Part shown: in pieces, positions 52,762-64,000 of the stretch
Layout: every line of letters starts with the position of its first letter
Position numbering within the stretch: position 1 is the first letter of the stretch
Assembly (NCBI RefSeq): GCF_937616625.2
Contig: NC_065570.1
Span: 71,327,665 to 71,391,664 of the forward strand
Length of the DNA stretch: 64,000 nt
Reading direction: 5' to 3'
From: Mercurialis annua
Taxonomy: Eukaryota > Streptophyta > Magnoliopsida > Malpighiales > Euphorbiaceae
Program-made: the position numbers and the translations under genes
Notes under the pieces: model-generated
What the model was told of the DNA's origin: nothing
Databases searched by the model: none
Seen by the model: only the letters and a program-made list of their open reading frames with translations

Positions 52762-53454
52762 CTCCCTCCGTCCCGTAAAGATAGAAAAAATACCACCTTT
52801 TTTTATCCCATAAAAATAAAAAAGTGGAATTAATTAAATCAAAAATTATCAAAATACCCTTACATGTTTATCATAAAACATTAAATGCATATTTTGGGAA
52901 GATAAATAAATGAGTTGTAAGTGTTACAATTAGTAAAGTGTCTTTGAAAAATGTATATAACTAATTAATTACAAAGGGTAATTTAGACAAATTATCACAA
53001 GTTACCTATAAATAAGACTTATCCCCTTAAAATCCCCCCACCTTTTACTCCCAATTCGTTTGCACCCTCACGTTGTAAAACCACCAAATATACCCAAATT
53101 ACGACCTTTCACTTTCAATTGTACCCTCAAGTATTAAGTTGACCTCTTTTTATTTGAAAAATGTTCAAATCAATACTTTAAATTTTAGCATATATTTTAA
53201 AATAGGACTTAATATTTTATTTAAAACAAAAATAAACTTATTTTTTCAAGTGAAAAGAGATCAATTTAATGATTGAGGGTACAATTGAAAGTGAAATATC
53301 GTAATTTGAGTATATTTGGTGGTTTTGCAACGTGAGGGTGCAAATGAATTAGGGGTAAAAGGTGAGGGGTTTTTAAGAGGATAAGCCTATAAATAACTAC
53401 TTTCTTAATTCTTGTAAAATGGATGCTTTTTCTATCTTTACGGGACGGAGGGAG
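52762..53454. mobile_element. Stowaway/mariner-like MITE interrupted by another element
   Basis: The left end ctccctccgtcccgtaaaga and the right end tctttacgggacggagggag are perfect 20 bp inverted repeats that continue for about 28 bp, flanked by TA on each side. Removing the nested element at 53015-53385 with one of its flanking repeats leaves about 310 bp, in the range of its relatives. Confidence 0.85.
53015..53385. mobile_element. Mutator-like long-TIR element nested in a MITE
   Basis: 371 bp with inverted arms of about 145 bp. Left: ccaccttttactcccaattc, gtttgcaccctcacgttg and ttcaattgtaccctcaag. Right: matching complements ending in gtgaggggtttttaagagga. A perfect 10 bp direct repeat CCTATAAATA (53005-53014 and 53386-53395) flanks it. 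Long TIRs plus a 9-10 bp duplication fit a MULE-derived element. It sits inside the older MITE, which dates the two insertions relative to each other. Confidence 0.85.
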
Positions 53455-54661
53455 TATGTTTTAAAGAATGTGTCAATTAATTATGCATTTTATAAACTAT
53501 TTATTATGTAAAACTAATGTAAATAATTGAGAGAAATTAATTTAAAACATGAAAAAAATAATGCTATTTAATATTGGAAAATTTGTAAAAATAACCTATA
53601 ACCGGTTTTTTTTAAAAAGAAAACTCACTTAACACCTAATTTATTTTTCTTTAGCACTTAAAAGTTTACACTTTATCTATTCTGTAGCAAATGTATCATT
53701 GATATAATTTTTTTAAATTATCCGATATGTATCAATAGTTTATTTTTTTATAAACAAAAAGAAAGGGGAAAAATTGAGTTTTTAGATAAAAAGAAAATTT
53801 ATGGGCTTAGAGCATATTGTTTTAAGAGGTAGTTTTTTGGTTAATTCATTAATGTTTATAAAATATTTAAATTAAAAAACTAAAATTAATTTTTTTTAAA
53901 ATTTATATATATAGTGATATTTATTTTATAAAAATTAGAATATTATAATTAAAGGTGCTTCTATAAAATGTAAATTTGCCACTAGCTACTAAAGGAAGCA
54001 AAATTTTTATTTTCTAATTCTGATTTTGAAATGCTTATAAATTGTTTTATTTTATCTCAAATTTTGCTATATGATACTCTTTCCGGTTCATAATATTTGT
54101 TGCATTTGACTTTGCCACCAGAACTAAAAAAATAATTATATTTTAATTTGTATACACTTTTACTAAATCAACCACATATTGAAACTTTTTACACTATGAC
54201 TACTATTTTTATTTGTTTATTACATTCTTTTAATAAATTAATGGAGAATCAATATGAAAAATAGCAATTAATACTCTCTTGATATTATAAAGTCTGACAG
54301 ATATTATAGACCAAATTATTTTATCAAATGCGATAAATATTATAGATCATAGGGAGAAACAAATTAACATCTTATAACTAAGTTGGCTTCGCGAGATTGA
54401 TACATAGCAACCATGAACTTTTTGGTGATAAAATTCTATTGGAAGTCAATTATCCATTTTATAAATTAGTTTTTCACAAAATATCATCTATACATAATTT
54501 AATAATATAAATAGTTTAAACTTTTTTTGTCATCTTTATTTTATATTTTTATTCATCTTATAAAAAGTTTATAAATCCGCCATTACCAAACCTACAAACT
54601 AATAAGACAACAGAAGATTGGCCGCTCGAAATTTAAAATCGAACCAAGAATAAAGAGAGTA
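53455..54661. other. Intergenic, PGDH side to esterase A
   Basis: AT-rich spacer with one further mariner-like MITE at 54075-54358. The right end is the 3' side of esterase A. No gene is seen. Confidence 0.6.
54075..54358. mobile_element. Stowaway/mariner-like MITE
   Basis: The left end actctttccggttcataata followed by tttgttgcatttga is inverted at the right as atcaaatgcgataaatatta followed by tagatcatagggaga. Ends are moderately decayed. Confidence 0.6.
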
Positions 54662-55566
54662 TTACATAATATTAGGCGAAAAAATGTTGTAGCGAAAAGA
54701 AGCAACATAGGCATGAGCGAATTTGTGACCAAGATGAACCTGAGACATGGTGGTGAGGTGAAGGTGATCGGTTTTAAGAGCCAATCCTTTTGCATCTATG
54801 CACTTTACTTTAGGGACCTTTGTTGCTAATTGACCTCTTCTCACTATCTCTATGTATTTGCCTTCTCCTGAAGCAATAGCCACCTGTATGTACATCATTA
54901 CAACTTGTTACAAAATCCATCATTACATCAATATGTATAGTGTGATAGCAAATTATTTCAATTGATAAAATGGTTTTCATTCATTATTAAGTGTTTGGCA
55001 ATTGGTATAACTTTTTTAGTAAAATATAAAAATTAAAGCTTTCTTAAAACCTGATTTTTTTTTCTTAACTTACAAATTTGTAAGTAGAAGAATTTAAATT
55101 TCAAATTTTTATGCCAAAAGAGACGTTAATATCTATGCGGTTTGAAAGCATGATCATAAGAGTTTAAATTTTCAAATCATATGGTTGAAACAGATTTTTT
55201 AGTGGCTGTATGTACATGCTTGCAAAGGGACATTTGAAATGCTCCCGGACATGCCAGTAAGGGCCTACCTTTCATAGTAAAAAAGTCTCTCTAAGTGAGT
55301 CAAAACTATACAACTTAGGCTTGTGCATAGATTCTAGATATTTTTAAAATCAAACCGAAAACTAGACCGAAAAATATCTGTTTATCATTGACTTTCTCCG
55401 AACCGAACCAAATCGTACCGAACTGAAGAATCGAACTTATACCCGAAAAATCGAAATTATGTATATTATTCTATTTTTAATTTAATTATTATATTTCGTA
55501 TTAACTTTGAATTACTAAACATTAAAATTATTTTATAAAATTAAATAATAAATATTAAAAATATTA

Positions 55567-55610
<44 letters not shown>

Positions 55611-56461
55611 TATCAATTTACATAAAAATAAAAATATTTATATATTTCAATAAAAATTATATGAATTTGTCTAATTTTTGCTAAAATTATTGCGCTGATT
55701 CTACACTACTAACAGTCCTTTTGTAATTATGCCCTGAAATAATGAATTACAGTGTTCCTGCCTAATTTTTTTTCAAAAATCATGTTCTATCAAATTCCAA
55801 ACCTAAGTAACAGCAACAGCATTATGAATCTATGATCATCTTGCTATAACACATGCACGAAAATAGAAACACCAACCTGAATTACTGGAAGAAATGGACG
55901 GTTAAGATCGGAGCGTAAGTCAGCAACAAGCCTCTCAAATTTTCCTTTGTAAGCCTCGGCATCTTTTTTCCACACAGTGTCACTCTCACCCTGATACCAC
56001 AAAACGGCTCTAATTTTTCCACCGTTCTTCACTGACTCGTTAGCTCGACTCACCAATTCCTGATACAGTCTCATCCCTCGAGCCCACTGGCCAATTTTTG
56101 TCCCACCAACAGCACAAGGAACCAAACCCACCACGCCAATGCTCGAATCACTGGCTTTAACCCTGTTCGCAAACGCCATGCCAGGCCCAACTCCGCAGGT
56201 CTTGCTCACATCGATATCTGCATGAAGTGGCTCTCGAGCCACTTCCCATTTCAGCTCTGCGCTTAACCGGAGTATCGACGGGTTAGAACTGCATTCCGGC
56301 GGAAGATTGCCGTTCCATATGCCTCTGTCGACACCTCCTCTGCCAGCCATGTTGCTTTGGCCTGCTAGTATAAAAATGTCATCGGGAAAAATGGTAGTTG
56401 CGGAAATAGGCTGTGATATTAGCAAAGCAAAGATTGACACCAAAAACTTCAATTTGGCCAT
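54662..56461 (-). CDS. SASA-domain carbohydrate esterase A (At4g34215 type)
   Basis: Two exons on the minus strand: 55877-56461 and 54662-54883, 268 residues. A 20-residue signal peptide (MAKLKFLVSIFALLISQPIS) is followed by the SASA/DUF303 fold of the SGNH hydrolases. ILAGQSNMAGRGG holds the nucleophile Ser36. GPGMAFAN, LVPCAVGGTKI and the WYQGESDT block come next. The second exon holds the catalytic Asp/His region, TDHLHLTTMSQVHLG, where the family usually has DGLHLTT. The product is probably a secreted carbohydrate acetylesterase of the CE6 kind acting on cell-wall xylan; the substrate is not proven. The 1 kb intron contains a TA microsatellite. It is a tandem paralogue of esterase B 1.8 kb away, in the same orientation. 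Confidence 0.92.
55570..55607. repeat. (TA)n microsatellite
   Basis: About 19 uninterrupted TA dinucleotides in the intron of esterase A. Likely polymorphic. Confidence 0.95.
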
Positions 56462-58263
56462 GGATTATAGGATTTTTAGAATGAATGTTAATATTAATTA
56501 AATAGAAGGGATTGGGTTGTTGTGTGGGGATTGGAGAATGAAACATTATTCCATTTCTTCCCATAAACAGGTATGAGCTCTGCACGCGGAATAAAACTGA
56601 TTGGCATGCATCAGTGACAGTTTTGGAAAAATAAATGTAATTATAGTAAGCAATAATTTATAACTGGAATTGATATTTTTGGGAAGAAGATGTAACTATA
56701 GTAAGCAATCATTTTAACAATTAATAAGCTCTTTTTACTTGTTAATCTATGTAATTAATCAAAGAGAGTAATTTGAATTTGTGCTACAAACAATCTCTTT
56801 TTCGACTACGTTTTTTTTTTTGAATTCATTTCAACTACTTGATAAGCATGTTTAGATAAAGTTTATCCTGCAAAAACTTTATCCCGCAAATCTGTTTAAA
56901 CTTTAAAGTTAACCCTAAAGTTAAAACAAATAATATTATAGAATAAAAAATAGGTCTGAATTTAAAGGAAATTCAAATGTTTATGGGTAATTGCAATTTC
57001 AACCAATTCTTTTTTTATTTATATAGCAATGCCTTGACTTTTATTTTATTGCAATTCTTACCATTTTTTCAATCACCTAATTTTGTTTTTCAATTTTTCA
57101 CTGTAATACGATAACTATTTGCTAAATTTAATTTTTCTAATTATGTTTAGCTTTAATATTTTTTTGCTTCAACTGCCGAAAATTAGAGAATTCAAAATTA
57201 GATTAAATGTCATTTTGATTTTTTTTAGATTAAAGTTAATTACCATTATTCTAAAAAAATCAAAATAACGTTAAATCTAAAAAAAATTGGTTATAATTGC
57301 AACAAAATAATGAAATTGAAACAGTATTAAAAAAATTAAAAAATTTGATTTAAATTGCAAATATACTCCAATATTTAGATTATTTTTACATATAGGCCTA
57401 AAAAGGTTAAGAGTTACTAAATTGGGATCTAATTTTGAAAACAACACTCGAATTAATTAATTTATATAAGATTATTGAATTTATTTTACTGATCATCTGT
57501 TGGTATACTCTAATGAAATCTGGCCGAAAAAACTGATGTAGAATGGAAATACGAGTATGATGTGTGAAATCATATATAAATTTTTTATTATTAAAAGATG
57601 ACGTGGCTCGTATTCCAGTTTCACGTCATCATTTTAGTTTGGTTAGATTTCGTTAAAATATGAATCGATGATCAACAAATTAAAGTTCAATTAAAATATG
57701 AGATCGTAATGTTATGGGCTGAGCAGCAATCTGTTCAAATGGTATAAGCACTATTTGTTTTCTAAATTACTGTTGTGTTAAAGGAATTTTTTTAAAACCC
57801 CGTTATTTGTTATATCCGGGAAGAAGTCCATATGCAAATTCACTTTGGTCTTATGGATAAAAAGATCTAATCTTTTTAACTTTTTTTTATAATAAATCTA
57901 ACAAATTTTGTTAATTGTAAAAATTAAAAGTAATTCTAGTCAAAATTCAAAAATTGCTTCATTAATACGTGATAGCTAATTTTGAGAAGTTATTTGACAA
58001 AAAATAATAATTTTTGAAGTTATATGTCATAAAGTACAAAAATTAAGTGAAATATATATATATATATCTTTATTTTAGTTTTCCGTTTAAAACACTAAAA
58101 ATACGCACTATTAAAATGAACGATTGATGAAATTGATGAAAATTATACTGCATTAACCTTTGAAATCTAAAAATTAAAAATTTAATCAAATTTATAAGAA
58201 GGCGAAACCGTAGATCATTATGACATTGAATTTCTTTGAATCATAGGCCTGCTTAATGAATAG
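56462..58263. other. Spacer between the two esterase genes
   Basis: Upstream region of esterase A and 3' side of esterase B. AT-rich. About 56985-57385 may be a fold-back repeat (gcaatttcaaccaattc against a ggttataattgcaac arm). A decayed SINE-like stretch with ctgttcaaatggtataagca lies near 57733. No gene. Confidence 0.5.
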
Positions 58264-60459
58264 TTATGTGTAGACTAGAGATAAGAGAAGGAGATATAAA
58301 GTATTAATAATAAATCCAGAAGAAAAAATAGAAAGGGTTGTAGACGAATTATAGGAAGTGATGGTAGTGCGGATTGGGGTAGAGCGAGCGCGAAGGAATG
58401 CATCAGCTAGCATTTGGCCCAGATAAACCTGAGCTGGACTAGTCAGGTGTAACCGGTCTGGTTCCAAAGGTAGCCCTTTTGCGTCAACACAATGCAGATT
58501 GGCTTGTTTCATCCCTTTTTGAGCTTCTCTTATTGTCTCTATAAATGGTCCCTCTCCAGATGCCAATGCCACCTATTATAAAAGAAAAAAAAACATTCAT
58601 TCTATCTATATCAACAACTAGTAACAGTAGAATCAAGTAATTCATATTCTTTTTATTGCTATTATTTAGGGAGCGCCATTTCCAATTTGGCGTTTGTAGG
58701 AAGATTTGGTTCCACAGTCTTAACAGAGTATTATTGCCCGTACCAATTGAGGTATAGCTCATATATTAATATTAATTCAATTCGTGTTGTATGCTTTATT
58801 ACTGAATAAAAAGTGTCATTCACCCTTCAAATATTAAGTCTGACTTTTATAATTTAAATTTAAATATTTTATAATGTGCCTAAACTGTGCAAATTAAAAT
58901 AAGGGTTATTATTTCCTGTTTTTATTTATTTTTAGAGTGTGTGAAAAGCAAACATAATGATATATATATATATATTTAATATTTGGGTTGTAAAACTTTT
59001 AATTTGAACAATTTAATTATAAATTATTACAATTCGAGATACTGAATAATATCTCATTGAAAAAAATGTTTATGTAAACGTGAAATTAGTTTATTCCAAT
59101 GTCTACATCAATATTTTTTGTCTAAAAATTATATGGTATTCCAATTAAAAGGAAATTACTATGTATTTTAAATTGTCGAAGTTTAAAATTTGTGTTATAA
59201 TTGTAAAATACGCTAAAGTGCATGATTTATTTTTTGCAATTAATATCTGTTTGGTATTTTATGTCAATTTAAACATAATTTATTTTTTATTTAATATTTA
59301 TATCAATTTTAACACAATTAATTTATTTATTTAATTTTTTATATCAATTTCAATATATTTAATTTTTTTTAATATTTTATGTTAATTTCAATATGTTTGT
59401 AACAAAGATTGAAACCTTGGTGGTAAGTTATACACAATGTTGCTATAGTTAAATAAAAAAGTTGAGTACTTATTCATATGATTAAGTCTATATAAAGAAT
59501 ACTTTGAAGAATATATGCAATTTGTCATATTTTAAAGAATTATGGACAAAATTATAGAAACATGCCAAGTTTGATTATATGCCTCCTTATTTTTTATCAT
59601 CAATTATGAAAGCATTAATTGTATATTATATGCAACTTGTTACACTGTCATGTCAGTATAAAAAGATTAAATACATGGAAATATAAACTCAATTATCAGG
59701 TTTATGGACAAATAAATGTTTCAAACATTAAAGTCCAAAAAAAGGATGGATCATGGAGATAAACAAATGCATGTTACAAACACATGCTCGGCTTGACGAT
59801 CGCAAGAATTAAATTAACCGGAAAACAATGAAGATCAGGTCAGGCAATACCTGGTAGATTGGCAAAAATGGGTGATGCAGATCCGCCCGGACATCGGTGA
59901 AAAACTTTTCTAATCTCCATTTATAAGCATCCGCATCTTCCTCATATAGCGTATCGGACTCGCCTTGATACCATAGCATAGCCCTAACAACTCCACCGCT
60001 GCTCAACGCAGCCCGTGTCCTCTGCACCAGCTGATCATAAAGAAACCCGCCTTTCTCCCACTGACTCATACTAGTCCCTCCAATGGCACACGGAACCAGA
60101 CCCACAGTACCGATGTCCGGGTCCTTGGTCAATACAGCGTTAGCAAATGCCATCCCTGGTCCGACCCCATTAGTCTTGTTATAATCGATGTCGGAGTGGA
60201 GTGGTTCATGGGCTAAAATCCATGTGAGGCTGCTGCTTAGTTTGAATATTGATGGGTTTGGTTGGCTCTGAGGAGGAACGATGCCGTCCCATCTGGGAAT
60301 TCCGGTTTTGGTATCGTTAACAACCCCTCCACGGCCGGCCATATTGCTCTGTCCGGCGAGGATAAATATGTTTTTGGGTATTTGTTGAGATGTGACCATG
60401 AGATCGCTGATAGTGGTGCCTTGAGCTATAAGAATGATGGCCAGCAAGTAAAGCATCAT
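58264..60459 (-). CDS. SASA-domain carbohydrate esterase B, with hydrophobic C-terminus
   Basis: Two exons on the minus strand: 59851-60459 and 58264-58572, 305 residues. The start at 60459 (MMLYLLAIILIAQG) gives a clear signal peptide and lies 102 bp below a TATA box. The GQSNMAGRGG nucleophile block, GPGMAFAN, LVPCAIGGTSM, WYQGESDTL and PDRLHLTSPAQVYLG motifs are all present, so the enzyme should be active. Expected role as for esterase A: secreted deacetylation of wall polysaccharide. The C-terminus is longer than in A: a Ser/Thr-rich stretch (TTITSYNSSTTLSIFSSG) and then a hydrophobic end (FIINTLYLLLLSLVYT), the layout of a GPI-anchor signal. Confidence 0.92.
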
Positions 60460-60560
60460 TCTCAATCTCTCACTTTGCCGTGTTATGTCGCAAAAAGTGA
60501 GAGTATCTGCCCACCAATTTTTTTCTTTAATGGACGAAAGCAAACTAGTAGTTAGCTTTC

Positions 60561-60569
60561 TTATTTATA
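60561..60569 (-). promoter_or_regulatory. TATA box of esterase B
   Basis: On the minus strand this reads TATAAATAA, about 100 nt before the chosen start codon. It makes the more distal in-frame ATG at 60543 unlikely, since that lies only about 20 nt from the box. Confidence 0.55.
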
Positions 60570-60869
60570 CATTAAATATAGTTTGGTATTTTCAACTGAA
60601 TTTGATAAAAATGGAGTAAGTATCGCGGGATTTAATTATTACAAATATGTATTGAATAATCTAACCTTTCTTTCTATTTGATAAATCTCCGATCTTCAGA
60701 TGTACTCTATTGATAAAGAGCAATTTGAACACTCGACAACAAGAGATTAGAAAAAACGGTAATTTCTTTTTCAGTCTTTCACCCAAACACTCAAATTAAT
60801 ATAAATAGAAAAAAAAAAACAAAAAAGTGAAAAAAGTTAAAAAGAAAAGAAGTGCTTAGGTTTTAGTTT

Positions 60870-61210
60870 ACTAACAGTTTAATAAATAGTACTAAAAGTT
60901 CACTAATAGTTTATTAATTGTCTACTATCGAATTACTTAAAAAAAATCAAATTACTATTTTTTCATTTTTAGATTAGACAATATTAAAATAAATTATTTA
61001 ATTTACTATCAGTTTAACAACAATATTATAAAAAAATATGTTCAATTAGTTTCAACTTTTTTATTTTTATTTTATAATAAAATAAGTTTACTATTAGTTT
61101 ACTATTGATTTATTTAAAGACAAATGTATGAATGGTTTACTAAAAAAGTTAAGTTAGTTTATTAATAGTTTACTGACAGTTTTTACCATCAATTTGCAAA
61201 AAAATAGTTT
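60870..61210. repeat. Degenerate tandem repeat, AGTTTACTAAYAGTTTA
   Basis: Words such as gtttactaacagtttaat, ttcactaatagtttattaat, tttactattagtttactatt and ttattaatagtttactgaca recur, spaced from about 10 to 60 bp. No ORF. Confidence 0.55.
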
Positions 61211-62524
61211 ACTTTGATTTAAATTTTTCTTATCAAAAAGCTGCAAAAATAAACTAAAAAAAGAGTACATACTACACTAAATATGGATACAAGATTTTTT
61301 TTATATGGATCCGCTCAACTCGGTTGATTCTTGTGCCGGATGATAAAAAATTATTTTTAGAATTTATTACGCACGCAAAATGGTTAAAGAACGGACATTA
61401 TAGGCAAATATAATTCAAGAAAAGATAAATAGCCCAGCCTTTGATATATCTTGTCAAATTACTTTCACTTTGATAAATCATCAAACGCTTGGTGGGCAAT
61501 CTCACATTTAAAGGAGATGAAAAGGGTTCGATTTGATATTCCATTGTTTAAAACCAAAAACCAACAAATTACTTGCCATTAACAATCACAATAAGAAGAC
61601 GTCCCGTACGACGCTGCTAATCGCCAAGAAACTACTCCAACCAAGAAGAAGAAGATATTACGTATGATGTCGTTGATCTCCAATAAACACCGCACAACTA
61701 CACATCTTTAAAAGCACTCGATGAAATTAATATTAAACTCAAAAATACTCATCACCCGTTTCTCTTTTTACTAATCGTATATTTCAAAAAATTGGACAAT
61801 AAAAATGTTAAATAAAAGCGTGAAGAAAAAAAAAGATTGCAATATTTTTATAGCGAAATATGAATATCCGATCTAGTGAGATTATTTTGGTGTTTAATAG
61901 TGTAGAGTGTAATTATCTCAAATATTTAATGCAATGACAAAGGGCTTCGTAATGGCCCATTATACTTTGACATGACTTAGAAGGCTGCGTTTCTTACAGT
62001 CTGCAGCTTCTACTTTGTGGACAGCAATAGTGGCCCAATTCGAGTGTGAATTATGATTGGCATTTCTTCAACCCAAAATCATTGGCAATTCTTCAACCCA
62101 AAATGAATCCTAATTTGACTCCAAGAAAATTGGGATATCAATTTATGTGGTCTCAAAAAACTAATGCAAGAGTGAATTATGATGTAACTAAATATAAGTC
62201 CCGCGTGTTTACACGGAATCAAATGAATAATTTATTTAAATAATAAATTTATATAAAAACATATATAAAGATGTGAAAAAAGATTATAATATGCAGAATA
62301 ATAAAACAAAAATCTCTTCTAATGTTAATAATAAATTATTTGAAAATACTGATAATCTCTGATATTAATATTTTTTTAATAATAACTTTTATATTAAGTA
62401 AAAATAAAATAGAGTATAATGTTAAAATCATAAAAATTAAATAAATATTTTTTATAACATGTGAATTTATCAAAAATTTATATTAATTTTATTTTAAAAG
62501 ATTAATATCAATAAATAAATGATT

Positions 62525-62640
62525 TGTAGAGATTAGAAGTTAATATATATCAAATACTATAAAGTGTAGAGATTAGAAGTTAATACAAATTACAACACTA
62601 TAATGTGTATAGATTATAAGTTAATATAGATTAAAACACT
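62525..62640. repeat. Minisatellite of about 40 bp units, three copies
   Basis: Three successive units each open tgtagagattagaagttaat or a close variant (third: tgtatagattataagttaat), followed by a caaatac, tacaaatt or agattaaa segment. Just after it, aatgagaatactctatttgg and aatgagaacattctatttgg form another short duplication (62689-62740). Confidence 0.75.
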
Positions 62641-63636
62641 CATTAAAATAAATATAATTTAAATTAGTGATCTAAAAAAATGGAAACTAATGAGAATACT
62701 CTATTTGGTGAGAATTAATGAGAACATTCTATTTGGTGAGAATCAATTAGAGGTCTCCGTTAGTTCTCTCAATTATAAAAGTATATAGACACTACCATTC
62801 ACTAGCATCATTTCGTTTTTGAATTTGGTTAACTATACATAGACGACGTGGATTCTCATTAAATAAGGATATTTTGTCTTAATTTTTTCACATATTGCAA
62901 CTTTTTTTCTTCCAAAGGTATAATTTTATTAAATGAAATAAACCGACTACACATAGTTTTAAGTGTAGTCACGATATTTGAACTAGACATTACAACCACT
63001 TTACAAGAGTTTTTTAGCTACAAAGAGCCACCTAAATCTAATAGTAGATCTAGATAAATGAGTATAAAAATTACATGTTTAGATAATTACAACAAAAAGT
63101 TATAACTCTATAACATATCTAAAGACTAAAATAAGTTGTAACCATGTAAATTTATAATATAATCTTCCAACTCGCCGGAATATAACATAGATGTCGGAAA
63201 AAACGCCGGAGATGCTAAAAAGGACGTCGAAGCTCTCCATTTGAAGAAGATATAAGTTATCATCCATGTAGAGTACATAAAACTAAAAAAGGGTACATCA
63301 AAATTCATGAGGAGATAAACTAAGAGAATAGAAGAAAAATAAAAGACAGATGACAATTTAAGTTAAAAAGTTCATTTATTTGCTAAAAGTTATAAAATAT
63401 TGGGGTTGGGAGGTGATTTTTAGTTAAGAATGGTCAAAAAAACAACCTGCTGCCATGGGGGCTAGGGTTTGAAAAAAGAAGTTGAGAGAATTAAAGGGGA
63501 GAGAAAATAGAGAATATAGAGGAGGAGGTAATAAATACGATCTAGATCTAAATAAATTACTCTTAAATTTTTTCAACTTTAGATCTAAAAATCTGCATAA
63601 AAAATAATATTATGATGAAAAAAATAATTTTCTACA

Positions 63637-64000
63637 AAAAAACAACATCCGATTATCATATGAGTATCACTGCATTATCATATTATTATCATAATTCTGC
63701 AGAGAAAAATGTTTTTTATAAAAAAAATAGCATCTGATTATCATATGAACATCAATATATTATCATGTAGTTATCATAACATTGCAGGGAAAAAAAAAGA
63801 TTTTCTGCAGAAAATAATGTTTGATTATCATATTATTGTCATAATATTATCATGTCTATCATAACATTATCATATGGTACCGAGATGATAATATTTATAG
63901 TATCTAGATGATAATGTTATGATAATATATATGATAAAACAGTGTGATTTCATGTCAATATCACTACATTATCATATCGTTATCATAATACTGCAGTATA
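63637..64000. repeat. AT-rich tandem array, TTATCAT units of about 90 bp
   Basis: Units of roughly 85-95 bp each hold gattatcatatga or gattatcatat, then one or more ttatcat words, then a tgcag word before an A-run; about three copies are seen and the array runs off the window. From about 63890 the motif appears inverted as atgataa. A perfect 16 bp inverted repeat, tatcataacattatca (63857-63872) and its complement (63909-63924), can form a hairpin. Confidence 0.7.

Larger units (their letters stand above)
60570..63636. other. AT-rich intergenic region at the right
   Basis: No gene I can support. It contains a degenerate tandem region at 60870-61210 and a short minisatellite at 62525-62640. 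A 76-codon minus-strand ORF at 63126-63356 has no recognisable domain. A less AT-rich patch near 63440-63480 (tgccatgggggctagggttt) looks like a decayed gene start or transposon end. Confidence 0.5.

Noticed and set aside
60460..60543. N-terminal extension of esterase B (start at 60543)
   Set aside because: It would bury the signal peptide behind 28 polar residues and start only about 20 nt from the TATA box.
63126..63356. Minus-strand ORF of 76 codons with hydrophobic stretches
   Set aside because: No recognisable domain; the neighbouring DNA is repeat-like, so a gene is not supported.

Overview
This is nuclear DNA from a dicot plant. The protein genes are intron-rich and plant-specific in kind (an RD21-type granulin protease, a D-type cyclin of the CYCD3 class, a SKIP2/VFB F-box protein, a DCL protein, a plastid-type phosphoglycerate dehydrogenase). 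Introns follow GT-AG with one GC-AG exception. Spacers are very AT-rich and full of small non-autonomous transposons. I cannot name the species.

Layout, left to right. 1-443: 3' flank of an RD21 paralogue that must lie just outside the left edge. 2453-5681 (+): RD21-like cysteine protease in five exons. 8734-10442 (-): bHLH-MYC N-terminal-domain protein in seven exons. 11789-13200 (-): possible two-exon gene for a 57-residue protein, divergent from the next gene. 13580-15651 (+): MPDU1 homologue in eight exons. 16951-18564 (-): intronless SKIP2/VFB F-box LRR protein. 20749-23196 (+): DCL/DUF3223 protein in three exons. 30418-31764 (+): CYCD3 cyclin in four exons, preceded by an upstream ORF. 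About 31.8-46.1 kb is gene-poor and repeat-rich. 46196-47853 (+): isoaspartyl peptidase/L-asparaginase. 48122-48465 (-): small LEA-like protein. 49573-51913 (-): D-3-phosphoglycerate dehydrogenase. 54662-56461 and 58264-60459 (both -): tandem pair of secreted SASA-type carbohydrate esterases. The right end runs into an AT-rich tandem array.

The genes do not form one pathway. Their order looks ancestral: from memory, Arabidopsis keeps MPDU1 next to a VFB gene, VFB genes next to CYCD3 genes, and PGDH1 close to a SASA esterase gene. Around the genes I find several small-transposon groups. These are mariner/Stowaway-like MITEs with CTCCCTCCGT-type ends, long-TIR Mutator-like elements (two with 9-10 bp target duplications), hAT-like elements, GAGCTCGAG-type repeats, tRNA-derived SINEs with target duplications, and a 1.5 kb fold-back element carrying a GTTTGAAAC minisatellite. 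I see no CRISPR, operon or prokaryotic feature, and no clear tRNA, rRNA or known microRNA gene. The nearest things to new biology are the divergent small gene, the cyclin uORF plus GC-AG intron, the 3n stop-free asparaginase intron, and the filled/empty insertion site revealed by the RD21 tandem duplication.
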